Shown here in pieces: positions 36,080 through 52,959 of a DNA stretch of 64,000 nt. The stretch lies in assembly GCA_023846275.1 (NCBI GenBank), contig CM043865.1, positions 10,032,068 to 10,096,067 on the forward strand. The letters run 5' to 3'. Within the stretch, counting starts at the first letter, position 1. Each line of letters begins with the position of its first letter. The DNA is from Vanilla planifolia. Lineage: Eukaryota; Streptophyta; Magnoliopsida; Asparagales; Orchidaceae. Both the position numbers and the translations under genes were made by a program. The notes beneath the pieces are model-generated. The model was not told the DNA's origin. It was given only the letters and a program-made list of their open reading frames with translations, and did not search any database.

Positions 36080-37490
36080 TATTCAAAATTTTTAAAAATC
36101 ATTTAAAGCTCATAATTATCAAATTTCAAATAAAAACTTTTCATCAAAACCTTATTTTCTTTTATTTTTTTAAAAAAATATTTTTTTCAAACAACTTTTT
36201 CAAACTTACAAACTATATGTCTTAAGCATTTATGTGTTTATTAAAACTAATGACTTGGGATGCAATTCTTATCAATTTTAAGTCTTTATATGAAGCTAGC
36301 TTGACATAATTGTTTCTCACATGTATTAGACTTAAACGTGACTTGAACCTCAAGGACTCGCATATAGATCAACATAAAAATTTTGAGTCATTTTGATTAA
36401 ATTTATATTCAACAAAATAAAACAAAAAAAAATTATAATTGAATCATTAAAGAATTTAATTTTTATAATATTATGATATTTATATTTATGTTCATTGTCT
36501 AAATTTTATGTAATAAATAATTATGATAATTTTAAAATTTACAATTAATATCAAGATTAGAAGTCAATCCTGTGGTGATTATCAAAAAGCTATACTATTT
36601 TGTTTTATCAACATAATAGTAAGTAATTATTAACATAAATCTATTACATTAATTTTCCTGTCATATTGAAAAATAATAATTGATTATTTGAAAAATGAAT
36701 TGTTGTAAAAAACCAAGTATTCTTTATGTTTTTAAATAATTATATTCCTTATTTAATTATTTTGAATTGAGACAACCCATCCAACCTTAGCATTTCTTAC
36801 ATATTTTGGATCAAGGTGTTTCCTAAACTATGACTATTTCAATTCTTAATTCATTATATTTTTTTCTGTGCTCATACCAAATGACTATACATTCATTTAG
36901 TTTGACTTTTTAAAAGGGGTTTTATACCAAATTATTTTTATTATCATATTAAATGGATTAACAAAAAATATTTATTTAATAAATTATGGGATTCACCCTA
37001 TTGTTTCTCCAAGAAAATAAAAAGTAATTTATCTTCCTAAAATTTTTATTAAATAATGTGATATTATTTTTAAAGAAAAATCATAATTTTGATAATATTA
37101 TTTAAAAGTGTCAACAAAACAATTATTTAAAATTTTTTAACAAATTACATGATATTACAATACACAAAAACGAACGTTTCTTAAAATATCCAAATGATAG
37201 GCTCAAAGGAAATGCGACCTTTTTTAGAACTCTACACAAAATAATTTTATTACATTGTTTGAAAAATAATTATAATTAAAAGGAAAATCCTTCCTATTGA
37301 CAACCATGCAATAATGCGAATTAGTTTTAGAATAATTTTAATTTATTTCGATAATCTTTTGATTTGCTGATCTTAAAGAGCTTTTGCCAATCTGCATCAA
37401 CCATCGATTTCTTTCATAACAATAAAAATGAAGATTATATATACAACAACTTGGCTACAAATAAGGATCACGAAATATTCCATTAAGATT
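36080..37490. other. AT-rich spacer between TOM6 and the UPF0114 gene
   Basis: Only AT-rich sequence with short broken frames. Distal TOM6 promoter and the 3' UTR of the gene at 37494 are expected here, but no clear signal is visible. Confidence 0.5.
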
Positions 37491-37493
37491 TCT

Positions 37494-38033
37494 TTAGTTG
37501 GGCTTTCTCTTCGAACTTGAGCGACTGCCATGGATGTGGTTAAGAAGAAAAACAGCAGCGGATGAGATAAAAATGGCCGCAGCAAAGTAGGCGAGGTCTC
37601 TCCAGCGAAAATAGAGACTCATGTACTTCTCAAACATCCCAGCTCGAAGAAGCATCAATACTGTATGCCCTATTCTTGATTTCAATTGCTCCATTGAGTT
37701 CATCTCCATCAAAGCTGGCAGCATCTGAATGCACAAATAAAAACTCTTGTGAATATTTCATGCAGACATATGCTTTTGTTTTCAAACCGCTATAAGGTAT
37801 CTCAGTTCAGTTTTTTTTTTTTTTTTTTCTCTTCTCTTAATAGATTTATTTTATTTGAGTCTGTTCTCACAAGAAGAGTATATGGAATACATCAAATCAA
37901 AAGAAACTTCTTTTTGATTCACAGAAAATTGTTTTTAGTTGAAAACATCTTTTCATTTCTCCATTCTCACTGAACTTTTCAAAAAAAACTATGCAAACAA
38001 ACTAGACATGGATCCTTATTTAATTGGCATAAC

Positions 38034-38068
<35 letters not shown>

Positions 38069-39123
38069 TACAAAATGAATGAAAAATCATTTGATTTGAA
38101 AATTGATTTTATATTACTACAAACAAGGATTTAACTTTGTTATGTCAATATTGCACTCCCATATCTTGTAGTTAACAAAATTTTTATTATGCTTCTTCAG
38201 ATAAAAGGAATAAAGTTATGATAGAAAAAAACTGTTTTACATAATATTCACACAAATTAATCATAAAGATCAACCATTGTATGCGAAATTCAAAGGAAAT
38301 AACAAACCTGGAGATCAAAAAGGCCAAAAAGGTTAGAGCCTTGAATCAACCACCCATTAATTCTACTTCTAGCATTTCTGTTTCCTATAAAAATGGAGTA
38401 TAGTTCCATGCCAAACACAAGCATAGCATATCCCAAATGGAACATATCTACAAACAACAAAAAGAAAGAAAGTTCAATGCAAACCTAGTTGCCAACCTCA
38501 CCAAACTTTTCTTTCTTTATATCAAATCACTTGATCATGAATCAAGAAGGATAGTAGTTTGCATGTCCACATACACATCGGTAGGTTGTTACCTACAGAA
38601 TCCAAAAGAAGCTTCAGAATCACTCCTTGATCCAGCTTTCTCCATGAAACATAGAAGTACTTGAAGCAGGGCTGCAATACTAAGAAGCAACCCTGTATAT
38701 TTGCAAATAGTTCAAAGGAAAATTCAATGCAGAACGAATAAACCAGCTTAAACCAGGCTATATGACAAGTAAACAGACCTCAAAAAAGTGAAGAATCGGC
38801 AATTTATAAAAACCTGAATACATAGTTAAACATTAATACCTATATTAGTTACAATCACAAGCTAAGAAAATGGTTTACCTTTTCTAAAAGATGTTGCATC
38901 TGCAAGCTTCTTGCATGAAAGTAGTTCAAAACACCGCAGGGTAGCATGCCTGCCACAGGACAAGTTCCATAGGAGACAATCAGGTCATAAAACCCTCTTC
39001 ATTAGTCGGTGCCACCATCTGCTCATCTAAGGAGATGACTATACCAGCAGAAGCAGAAGGCCAGCTTTCATTCGAAATGATGAAATCATCCTCCTGTTCT
39101 CCTTCTTCATCGAGAATGTCTTC
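37494..39123 (-). CDS. UPF0114-family membrane protein (probably plastid), N-terminus unresolved
   Basis: Exons read leftward: 39123-39045, 38949-38879, 38692-38593, 38447-38308 and 37724-37494, with GT-AG junctions and compatible phases; stop TAA at 37494. The last three exons match the plant UPF0114 family well. The blocks are GVILKLLLDSVDMFHLGYAM, LVFGMELYSIFIGN, GSNLFGLFDLQ, LPALMEMNSMEQLKSRIGH and a last hydrophobic segment, DLAYFAAAIFISSAAVFLL. Known plant members are chloroplast-envelope or thylakoid proteins of unclear role. The exon at 38949-38879 should give the first membrane span just before GCFLV, but in the only joining frame it is not hydrophobic. The exon at 39123-39045 is acidic (EDILDEEGEQEDDF). 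Upstream, 39515-39290 is open in a frame that can be joined by a GTTTGT donor near 39330 and has transit-peptide-like composition, but lacks a good ATG. A diverged gene or a decaying copy are both possible. Confidence 0.65.
38035..38065. repeat. (GAAA)n microsatellite in a UPF0114 intron
   Basis: About seven GAAA units in a row lie in the intron between the last two exons. Confidence 0.9.
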
Positions 39124-39679
39124 CTAAATTACCCTTTTTAGAATGCCACCATTTCTTGTTCCTTGGAGGGACATAGAGGCTAATGGAGGATGCTGAGAAC
39201 TGGAAATGCCGGGAATCAGTAGTGTTGAACATTAGTCTTGGTTTTGAGGGACGGGTAAATGCTTGGGAGCAAACAACACGTGCATGTTCATGTTGCACCG
39301 GTTTGAAAGGAGAAACAAACGTTGGAGATTTTCTGGGGGGAAAATCTGTAATTAGAGGAAATCAAGGTTTCTTTTTGGACACATGGACATAAAGTTGGGT
39401 CGAAGTTTTTAGTCATAGGACTCTTGAAGACGGACGGTGGTAGACAATATGGAAGGTACTCTACTTCCACAGGGAAAGACGGGCCCAAGCTCCTCTTCTC
39501 TCCAGTACAATGCAAATCACAACGCTTTAGGCTATCTTTGGTTGAGAGGTCGGAGATGACTGCAAGCCTGCAAATGCAAAATGGAAGAGCATTTTTTAAC
39601 CTGACTTGATCACTGCGAAGTAATAACTTCCACTGCAGCTACTGCTAATGTCATCACAAGTGATTTGTGTCATTCCCAA

Positions 39680-39913
39680 TTATTTCTGCCCCTCCACTCT
39701 TTCGGATCGAGAACCTGCTGTTATCTTGCGCTTCCGGAGTCCCCAAAATAGTTGAAATAGGCTTTGCTCGACAGATTTATCATTTCTAACACGGGCTTGG
39801 AATTCAGCTCTCTGGAAAAGCTCATCAGAATAATTTTTTTTCAGATGAACAAGTTTTGTTCTGTGAACTAGAAATACCATTCGAAAAAGCTTACAAACAG
39901 ATAACATTTGCAT
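39680..39913 (-). CDS. Unidentified 77-codon frame, possible exon
   Basis: This frame starts at an ATG (39913) and ends at TAA (39680). The second half has ordinary coding composition (AEFQARVRNDKSVEQSLFQL, then FWGLRKRK, basic C-terminus). A CTTTTCCAG at its middle could be a splice acceptor and a GCAG-GTTCTC a donor, so it could be an exon of an unknown minus-strand gene or an upstream exon of the UPF0114 locus. I do not recognise it and no partner exon was found. Confidence 0.25.
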   Translation of the reverse strand: MQMLSVCKLFRMVFLVHRTKLVHLKKNYSDELFQRAEFQARVRNDKSVEQSLFQLFWGLRKRKITAGSRSERVEGQK

Positions 39914-39919
39914 TATAAG

Positions 39920-41640
39920 CAGTTATCCAGGTACACTAACTTTGTTTACATGACAAAAATTATTCTTTTCTAAAGAAATTTAAGAATCTTAACAAAATAG
40001 CTACTGCAGAAAGATGCAATGAATAAAAATGCAAGCTTTAACAAGGAAAGTCTGTGCTTTGCATGGCGAAATATATGTTGGTTTGGTTTGTCTACTAGTC
40101 GAACTGCTCATCTTTACACAAAATTCTAACTTGGATAATGTAACTACTTCAATATTTCTTCTAAAACTAAAAAATAAAAAATAAGAGGCCACTTATAAAC
40201 AATATAAAAGAGTTGTATTCTAATGTATTTTGTTTCTATGTTTTCAATACAGGTAAGAATAAGATTAATCTCTATTTTGAGTCAAGCATAATGTTAAAAT
40301 TTTAATATACAATTAATATAACTCTTATTCATAAATTTAATTTTTTGGATTATTAAATATCAATTTTAGTGCATATTAGACCTAAATTAGGCTCCCTATT
40401 CAATAGAACTCCTTAAACTAGTATCATAAATAATAACTTGTCTGGAATTAAGTAATTCAGACATTTGGTGGCTTGTATCAGTCTTTAACTCTATTTTTCA
40501 CCATGGTTAAACAAAGTGTTTATGAACATAATGCCTTCCCGTGGTTGAATAACTATTAGTATGTGTATGATACTCGATGTTATCAATAAAGCTTTCACGG
40601 AGCTGCATAGGTTTTATTCAATGAGTGATGAACAATGTGGACAAAATTTTCAGTTAAAAGAATTATAACATATAGATAAAAATACATTTAATCTCATATT
40701 GTGAATTAAACATAATAAACTTTTAATATATAATCAATTTGATTTCTACTTATAAACTTAATCCTTTAAATTATTGAATGTCTATATAAGCATATAGTAA
40801 GTTTAATTTGAACCTCAATTAATATAACTCCCTTAACATACCCAAACTAATTTATCAACAACAGTGCAAACAATCCATTAGCACTCCAGCTTCAGTAATC
40901 AGCGAAATCCTGCAACTCTCAACTGACTAGTTTGATAAAGATTTGGAAAACTGTTTCACATATGATTTGGTTTTTACTCTCGCCTGTCTTCAACAAAGAA
41001 AAAAAGAGTCGACTGCAAATATCCCAAGTGTTGGTAATTGAACAAATGTAGGGTTTCAGATTTCTGCCACGAAAGGGCACATCAAGCAGAAGAGAACTTG
41101 CTAAAATATCTCAAACCATATCACGAACAGCCTGAGGCTCAAGGAAAGCATAATCCAAATAGAAAATTCAACAAGCTTGGTTCTATTTTGGATCACACGA
41201 GATGGAAACATATTTGTTGGTAGATGAACTTAAGTTTGTTAAGAATAAGAAACATTTTATAAACTAAAGTAAAACTCAAAATGAGGAATTAATAAGCCAT
41301 TTATTAAAACAACATCACTTTTAAATTTACTATTACAGCTGATGCACCACCCAAACAAGAAAATTGGATACAACCACAGACTTACATTCACTCAAGACCC
41401 CTCTTGCACGCATAAACACATTACTTTTGTTTACATGATGCAATAAATACAAATCTTCAGGAACAAATCGATATTTTAGAAGCCCACTAAAAGAAAGATC
41501 TCTAGCAAAACACTCGTTCCTAGCATTCAAGGAGGGGATGATATAGAAGCTGGAAGGTAAAACAAACCAGCAAGTAAGCAAAAATTAGCATTCATAACAA
41601 TTGTCCCATAACTATAGCAACCAGGAATTAAAGGAATCCA
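39920..41640. other. Intergenic sequence with a duplicated ~180-bp block
   Basis: Blocks at about 40258-40440 and 40676-40855 share TTAATCTC, AAACTTTTAATAT/AAATTTTAATATACAAT, TTATAAACTTAAT-like tracts and CATA-x-TA-x-TAG, so they are an old duplication about 416 bp apart. The right end (41300-41640) should be the 3' UTR of the transposase-derived gene. No other gene is supported. Confidence 0.5.
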
Positions 41641-41648
41641 AAACTTTG

Positions 41649-43892
41649 TCATATAGGAGCAGCACATGTTGTTCTGAAATGACCTGTTTGATTGCAGCGA
41701 CTACAATGCACAACCCGCTTCACTCGGCCACGGTCCTCTGCTCTTACACGCTTTTTCCGAGGCTTTCCTGGTGGCCTAAGGGACTTTGGTGGGTTTATAA
41801 CATTCTCCATTTTATCTTGAACCCCATCAGATAATTCTTTCCAGAGGCTTTTATCAGGAATTGGATGTATGGTCTGTGAATAGGTTTTTCGGTATGTGGC
41901 CACAGTAAAACAACTTTCAGTGTACCTGTGGACATTCTGTCGACAGTAGTGTAGTGCTGCCACACCATGAGCACAAGGCAAACCATAAAGCTGCCATCCC
42001 CGGCAAAGACAACATCTGTTGCGGATGTCTACAATATTGGTTCCCTCGTGTGGAGAAACAACTTCAAACTCTGCTTCATTTGCCCTTCCAACTTGGTATT
42101 CCTGTGCCCGTTCCATGGCTTCTGATACCCGCTGCTCGGCTGAAGGTACTAAGGGAGTTGACCACTGCATGCTCATCTCACGCCTCTCATTGAACCATGT
42201 CATCAACTGCCTCCTTATGCACTCCATCATCTGAACAATAGGAAGGCCAGGTGGTTCTAAAAGCCAATTGCTGAGGGATTCAGATATATTTGCAGTAAGA
42301 TGTCCATACCGAGTCCCCTCGAAATAGGCTGTTGCCCAAAGGCGAGGGGCAATCCGTCTAATCCAGTAAGCAGCTTCCTGAGATATTTCTTCAATCTCCA
42401 GTATCTTTGCTTCAAAATCAATCACTGTCAGAGCATGGGCGGCCTCCCACAACAAGTTAACAAGATTTGTATGATGAGGAAACTCTTTACGGAAGCTCTC
42501 GCTAAGATGGTGCATGCAAAAACCATGAAATGCCGTTGGGAAGTTGAAATCAACTCCATCAACAATACCTTTCTGCCTATCTGACAAGATTATGAGCCTT
42601 GGCATGTTTTCTGTATTGTTCTCAAGAAGAGCATGAAGCTCTGACAAGAACCAAATCCAATTCTCATCATTTTCTTCATCCACAACACCAAAAGCAAGAG
42701 GGAAGTTAGCACCTTCTCCATCAAATCCAGTGGCTAAGAGCAATGTCCCTAGATATTTGCTTTTGAGTTGAGTCCTGTCAAGGCCAATTAATGGGCGGCA
42801 TGCATGCACAAAACCATGTATTGAAGCATAGTACGAAATGAAAAGGCGTTTAAAGCAGTTGTCATCTGAATTTCCATAGACTGATGCAATGCTTCCTGGA
42901 TTTGTCCTTCGAATTTGCTCACAGTACTGGGGAAGAAGACGGTAGCCTTCCTCAAACGATCCACGAACAGCAGCCATGATCCGCTCTTTTCCCCTCCATG
43001 CCTGTTTGTAGGACAATGTGATTCCATGAACCCGATGAATCTCTTCCAATATCTCTTTAGGCTTGTAGTGCGGATTTTCACGAAGACGCTCCTCCACAGA
43101 GCTTGCAACCCACTGAACTGAAGCCTGCTGATGTCCAAGATGGTTTATACCAGCGCAGGTGTGATTCTCATTGATTGTCCTAATCGTGAAGGTGGGTACA
43201 CCAGGGAGCCTTGCAGCATGAATACGCCATGGGCAACCTTCAGCTGCACACTTTGCAGTGAATCGAGTTTTGTCAGACTTCACTGTCTGTATCTCAAAAT
43301 GGCATGCAATAGCCGCATTTCTTAATGCCCTTCTGCAACTCATGACATCCGGGAACTCCTGGCCAACATGAAGCTCATGATTGGCACTCACAATTATACG
43401 AGTCTGCAGAACGGAAGGAACCATCAACTGTGAAGAGGGAATTTCATGAGGTGGTTGAATAGCAAGCTCGTGAACTTGCTCAACAGAAAGCTGCTCCAGG
43501 TTTGGCTCATCGGTAAGGTCGTGGGCATCTGCAAGAGCCATTTCATGATTATCAGTGAGGACAAGCTCATGGTTCTGAGTGTTGAGAAGATCTGCCTCAT
43601 GATTCTGACCAAGAGCCAAATCACCACTGTGAATATGATCTTGAACTTGGTCTTGATCATGGCTGTGATGGTGATGGTGACTCAAAACCAACCTACTATC
43701 ATGAGGATGGCCTAGAACAAGATCGTGGTCATGCCCCTGGCTTAGACCGATATCATCCACATGAGTATGCCCAAGGCCAAGGCCATGCCTATGGCGCATC
43801 CCTAAATCATGACTTTGCCCAATAACAATGTCAAGGGTCTGGCCAAGAGCTAACTGCGGGTTCTGACCCAGGACAAGCTCATGGTTAGCCAT
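41649..43892 (-). CDS. MUSTANG-like domesticated Mutator transposase
   Basis: One exon of 747 codons from ATG at 43892 to the stop at 41649; an in-frame TGA just upstream fixes the start. Residues 1-125 are a low-complexity region with repeated HELVLGQ/HDLVLGH words and a poly-His run (71-76). Residues 198-247 form the Mutator N-terminal zinc-binding region (CHF, C, GCPW, HTC). About 345-480 is the MULE transposase core with LDRT (D372) and LSDRQ (D438), then CMHHL and a WEAA block. NISES-x-NW lies at 535-543. A SWIM finger follows (C-x-C at 628/630, CAH at 640-642) and ends with a CCHC knuckle (C730, C733, H738, C743). No terminal inverted repeats are evident and the frame is intact and flanked by normal gene structure. 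This fits the MUG clade without a PB1 domain, host genes in all flowering plants affecting growth and flowering. Function here is inferred from the family. Confidence 0.8.
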   Translation of the reverse strand: MANHELVLGQNPQLALGQTLDIVIGQSHDLGMRHRHGLGLGHTHVDDIGLSQGHDHDLVLGHPHDSRLVLSHHHHHSHDQDQVQDHIHSGDLALGQNHEADLLNTQNHELVLTDNHEMALADAHDLTDEPNLEQLSVEQVHELAIQPPHEIPSSQLMVPSVLQTRIIVSANHELHVGQEFPDVMSCRRALRNAAIACHFEIQTVKSDKTRFTAKCAAEGCPWRIHAARLPGVPTFTIRTINENHTCAGINHLGHQQASVQWVASSVEERLRENPHYKPKEILEEIHRVHGITLSYKQAWRGKERIMAAVRGSFEEGYRLLPQYCEQIRRTNPGSIASVYGNSDDNCFKRLFISYYASIHGFVHACRPLIGLDRTQLKSKYLGTLLLATGFDGEGANFPLAFGVVDEENDENWIWFLSELHALLENNTENMPRLIILSDRQKGIVDGVDFNFPTAFHGFCMHHLSESFRKEFPHHTNLVNLLWEAAHALTVIDFEAKILEIEEISQEAAYWIRRIAPRLWATAYFEGTRYGHLTANISESLSNWLLEPPGLPIVQMMECIRRQLMTWFNERREMSMQWSTPLVPSAEQRVSEAMERAQEYQVGRANEAEFEVVSPHEGTNIVDIRNRCCLCRGWQLYGLPCAHGVAALHYCRQNVHRYTESCFTVATYRKTYSQTIHPIPDKSLWKELSDGVQDKMENVINPPKSLRPPGKPRKKRVRAEDRGRVKRVVHCSRCNQTGHFRTTCAAPI

Positions 43893-43934
43893 CAATCATC
43901 AATCCAAATAAAGGAAATTCCAACTCTTTAAATC

Positions 43935-44191
43935 CTGTTAACACAGGTCAAAAGCGTCTTTAAGCAGAGTAGGAGCAAATAACCACACGTCCGGCACAAT
44001 GGAAACTAAAAACAAAAAGGGATTTTGAAAGGTCTCCAAGAAGGAAGTGAAAATAGAATTAGCACATATAACTAGACAACTACAACAACAGTCCTCGAAC
44101 AGAACTACAACCAAAGAATAACAACAGATTACATCATAAGCAGCAGCTATACCAATAGATGAATAGCTCCATCAACCCTATCCAATCATAC
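43935..44191 (-). other. 5'-UTR intron of the MUSTANG-like gene
   Basis: On the minus strand a GAAGAG-GTATG donor at 44191/44190 and a TTAACAG acceptor at 43936/43935 would remove 257 bp, leaving a 42-nt leader before the ATG at 43892. Leader introns are common in such plant genes. The upstream exon and promoter lie within about 44192-44570, where the sequence is GC-richer. The splice sites are seen; use is inferred. Confidence 0.55.
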
Positions 44192-44579
44192 CTCTTCCCG
44201 GAATATGTAGGCAATAGCAATAATCCAGCAGAAGAAAAGCGTTAAAAATGCAAATTTTCTGAGGGGAAAGGACGACGCCTCCTCGGCGGATATAACCCAG
44301 AAAGGAATTCGACGATGGAAAGCAAACAAAGAATTTGTTCAGCTTAATGTTTGGGATGAAGAGGATGAGAGATGAAGAAATTTTGGCGGGTATAGGCTTA
44401 TAAGAAGTGGAGGATTTGAATCTGAGTAAGGGCAGAAAAGAGTTATTTCCGGTTTTTTGAGTGGGAGAGGATAGTTCACTGGCAGGGGCAAAAGAGTAGA
44501 AAGAGGAGGGTTTCGCTTCGGAGCAGAGAGGTGGAAGCCAGCGGCGATGCCAATCAAGGAAGGGGGCATTTAGGTCAAC

Positions 44580-50590
<6,011 letters not shown>

Positions 50591-50599
50591 GTCTCCAAA

Positions 50600-51324
50600 T
50601 TGGATCCAATAGCGTAGGTCGATCCTACCCAACTGTTAATTACCTAGCCATTATATTTATTATTGAAGTTAGTTATTTTGGAAGAAATATTTTAAGCTCT
50701 TTAAAAGTAGCTTTTAATTTTTTTTACTTTATTGGTTAATGGTTGTAATTAAAAGTTTTTTATAAATACTTAATTATTTTGATTGAATTGGCTAATAAAC
50801 ATGAACATAATTTTGAGATCTCAAAGAAGAGTTATATCATATTCTACTTGTATAACAATCTTCTGATAGTATTTACAATTAAGTACTACTCAAAATTTTA
50901 AATTCTTTCAACTAAGCTTAAATCTTTTGAGTTTTCATTTTCTCATTTCTCTTCATAATTTTAAAATTTTTGTGTCTTTATCTATTCATCAACAAGTATA
51001 AAAAATATTGTACACTTTTTCTAAAATTTATTTCTTACTATACTTTTGTTTTTCTTTTGGATTGAGCGACCCGACATTTGTGAAAGCTTAAAGTCAGTTT
51101 GATGTAATAAAAAACCTAGTTGGGGTTAAGCTCGTAAAAGTCTAGGTTATAATTAAATTCATGAAACATAATTGGTTTGAGATAAACACAAAGAAAAAAC
51201 CCCAAGTTGTAACTCTTTTAACAGTGAAACTTTTCTCGGCCTTGATTGGGAGTTGGCGTAGCTTCTAATTTGAACTGAATCATCTAAATTTTTTTATGTA
51301 TCATTTTAATTATTTTTCATTTTT

Positions 51325-51369
<45 letters not shown>

Positions 51370-52950
51370 ATATTAGAAAAATAAATACTATAAAAATTAA
51401 TAAAAATATTTTAAAACCCATAATTTACTCCCTCTTATGATATTTGTATTTATTCATTTTATTTCAATTGATATTAGAGTAGGCTTCCTACATTAAGTGA
51501 ATAAAAAAAATCTAAGATGATCTTTTATTTATGAAATTAATTATATTATTAATTCTAATTATTTACTAATTCTATTATTTTATCAATATCAATTACAAAA
51601 TTATCATTTTTATTTTTATTATTAACTTATTTCAGTTTATTAATGTACATATCTTATCTAATTATTTAAGATTGACTTTACCTATAGTTGATATTTGTGA
51701 AACTTTAAAGGAATGATTTTTATCATGTCATCTCTCTATGTTTAAGGGTGAAATTTTTTTATTTAAAAAATTATTGTTAAAAAGTTTATTCAAAAGATTA
51801 ATAATAATTTGTGGGATCTCTTTATTCATTTTTTATATTTTATAAAGACAGAAGTAATAAATTAAGAATATTAATTCAATTAAATACTGAAGAAATAAAT
51901 TACTTATTTTGTGTATTAAAATTGATGTGAGAGTATATTTGGCTACAGCTTATTTTGAGATGATACATAGATTAAATAGATTGTGTGATGGGAATGAATC
52001 TTAAGATATTAGTGATAACAAGAAGAAAATGAACTATAACAAAAAAAAAAGGAACAAGAAGAAAAAGAAAGAACTCAATTTAGAGATGAATCATGAAGAT
52101 AAACTTATACCAAGTACTTTTAATTCTAGGAATGAGTGTACTTTTGAATCTTGTGATGAAATATCAAATTATTTTAGTAAATTTGTTATTTAGCATAAAA
52201 AATTAATTAACATGTATGATGATCTTAAAATAGTTTGTGTCAAACATGAATTTAAAAATAGTTAAATTGCATGAACAATGTGATGCAATTAAAGAGAAAA
52301 ATATTTTTTTAACTAATTAACTTTATACATATTTTCTAATATTTCATGTTTGAAAGCTTCAAATAAAGAGTATGAATAATGAATTTTCTAAATATATTAC
52401 ATGCAATGATTCTTTAAAATTAGAGAATGATGAAGAACTAAAAAACTTTGATTGACTTGAAAAAAAATACATGATATAAAATCAAAGTATGCTAGTTTAG
52501 TTTCTTATGTATCTAGTGATAATCATTCATATGTATCTTTATATACTATTTCATTCAATCATGTAGAAAAGAGTAATGATTACTTGAATGCTTCACATAT
52601 AATCAAACATATTTTATCTTACAATCATTTGACAAGAAACAATGTATGTTTGCATGATAATTATATATTGAAAAAGACATATCTATGTGTTCAATGCATC
52701 ATCTATTCCTTCTTTACATATATCTAATTATCAAGTTAAATCTCTTATTATATGTAATTATTGTTCTAAATTTGGATATCTTATATTTGATTGTTCAATT
52801 AGAAAATTCATAAATCTAAAACATAATAGATATGAGTGGATTCCTAAGAAAAATAACTTTGAATTTTTTTTTTTTGCAAAATCACAATATCCACACCATA
52901 TCACTATCGAACCTAAGATGGATTGGGTTTCTAAGTTTAAAGCTTAGGTA
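50600..52950 (+). mobile_element. Decayed Ty1/copia element (SIRE-like): LTR end, PBS and gag
   Basis: The 3' part of an LTR is seen at about 51060-51465: a GGGAGTTGGCGTAGC...GAACTGAATCATC block and a CCCTCTTATG tract, parallel to the same features in the solo LTR at 10490-10660. TTGATATTAGAG at 51468-51479 is a mutated copy of the initiator-Met tRNA primer-binding site. At about 51745-51825 the frame reads MFKGE, then broken sequence ending NNLWDL, as in Copia gag (F-G-x-Y...LWD). At 52687-52947 an open 86-codon piece has a zinc knuckle (CNYCSKFGYLIFDC, with His replaced by Tyr) and downstream WIPKK and WVSK, typical of SIRE-type gag. Stops occur throughout. The 5' limit of the LTR and everything after gag are unclear. 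Confidence 0.7.
51331..51362. repeat. (AT)n microsatellite in the Copia LTR
   Basis: About 15 AT repeats interrupt the 3' part of the LTR-like sequence. Confidence 0.9.
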
Positions 52951-52959
52951 GATTTATAG

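Noticed and set aside
44339..44569. 76-codon Pro/Ser/Leu-rich minus-strand frame upstream of the MUSTANG-like gene
   Set aside because: Occupies the expected promoter/5' UTR and has pyrimidine-rich leader composition, with no protein family.
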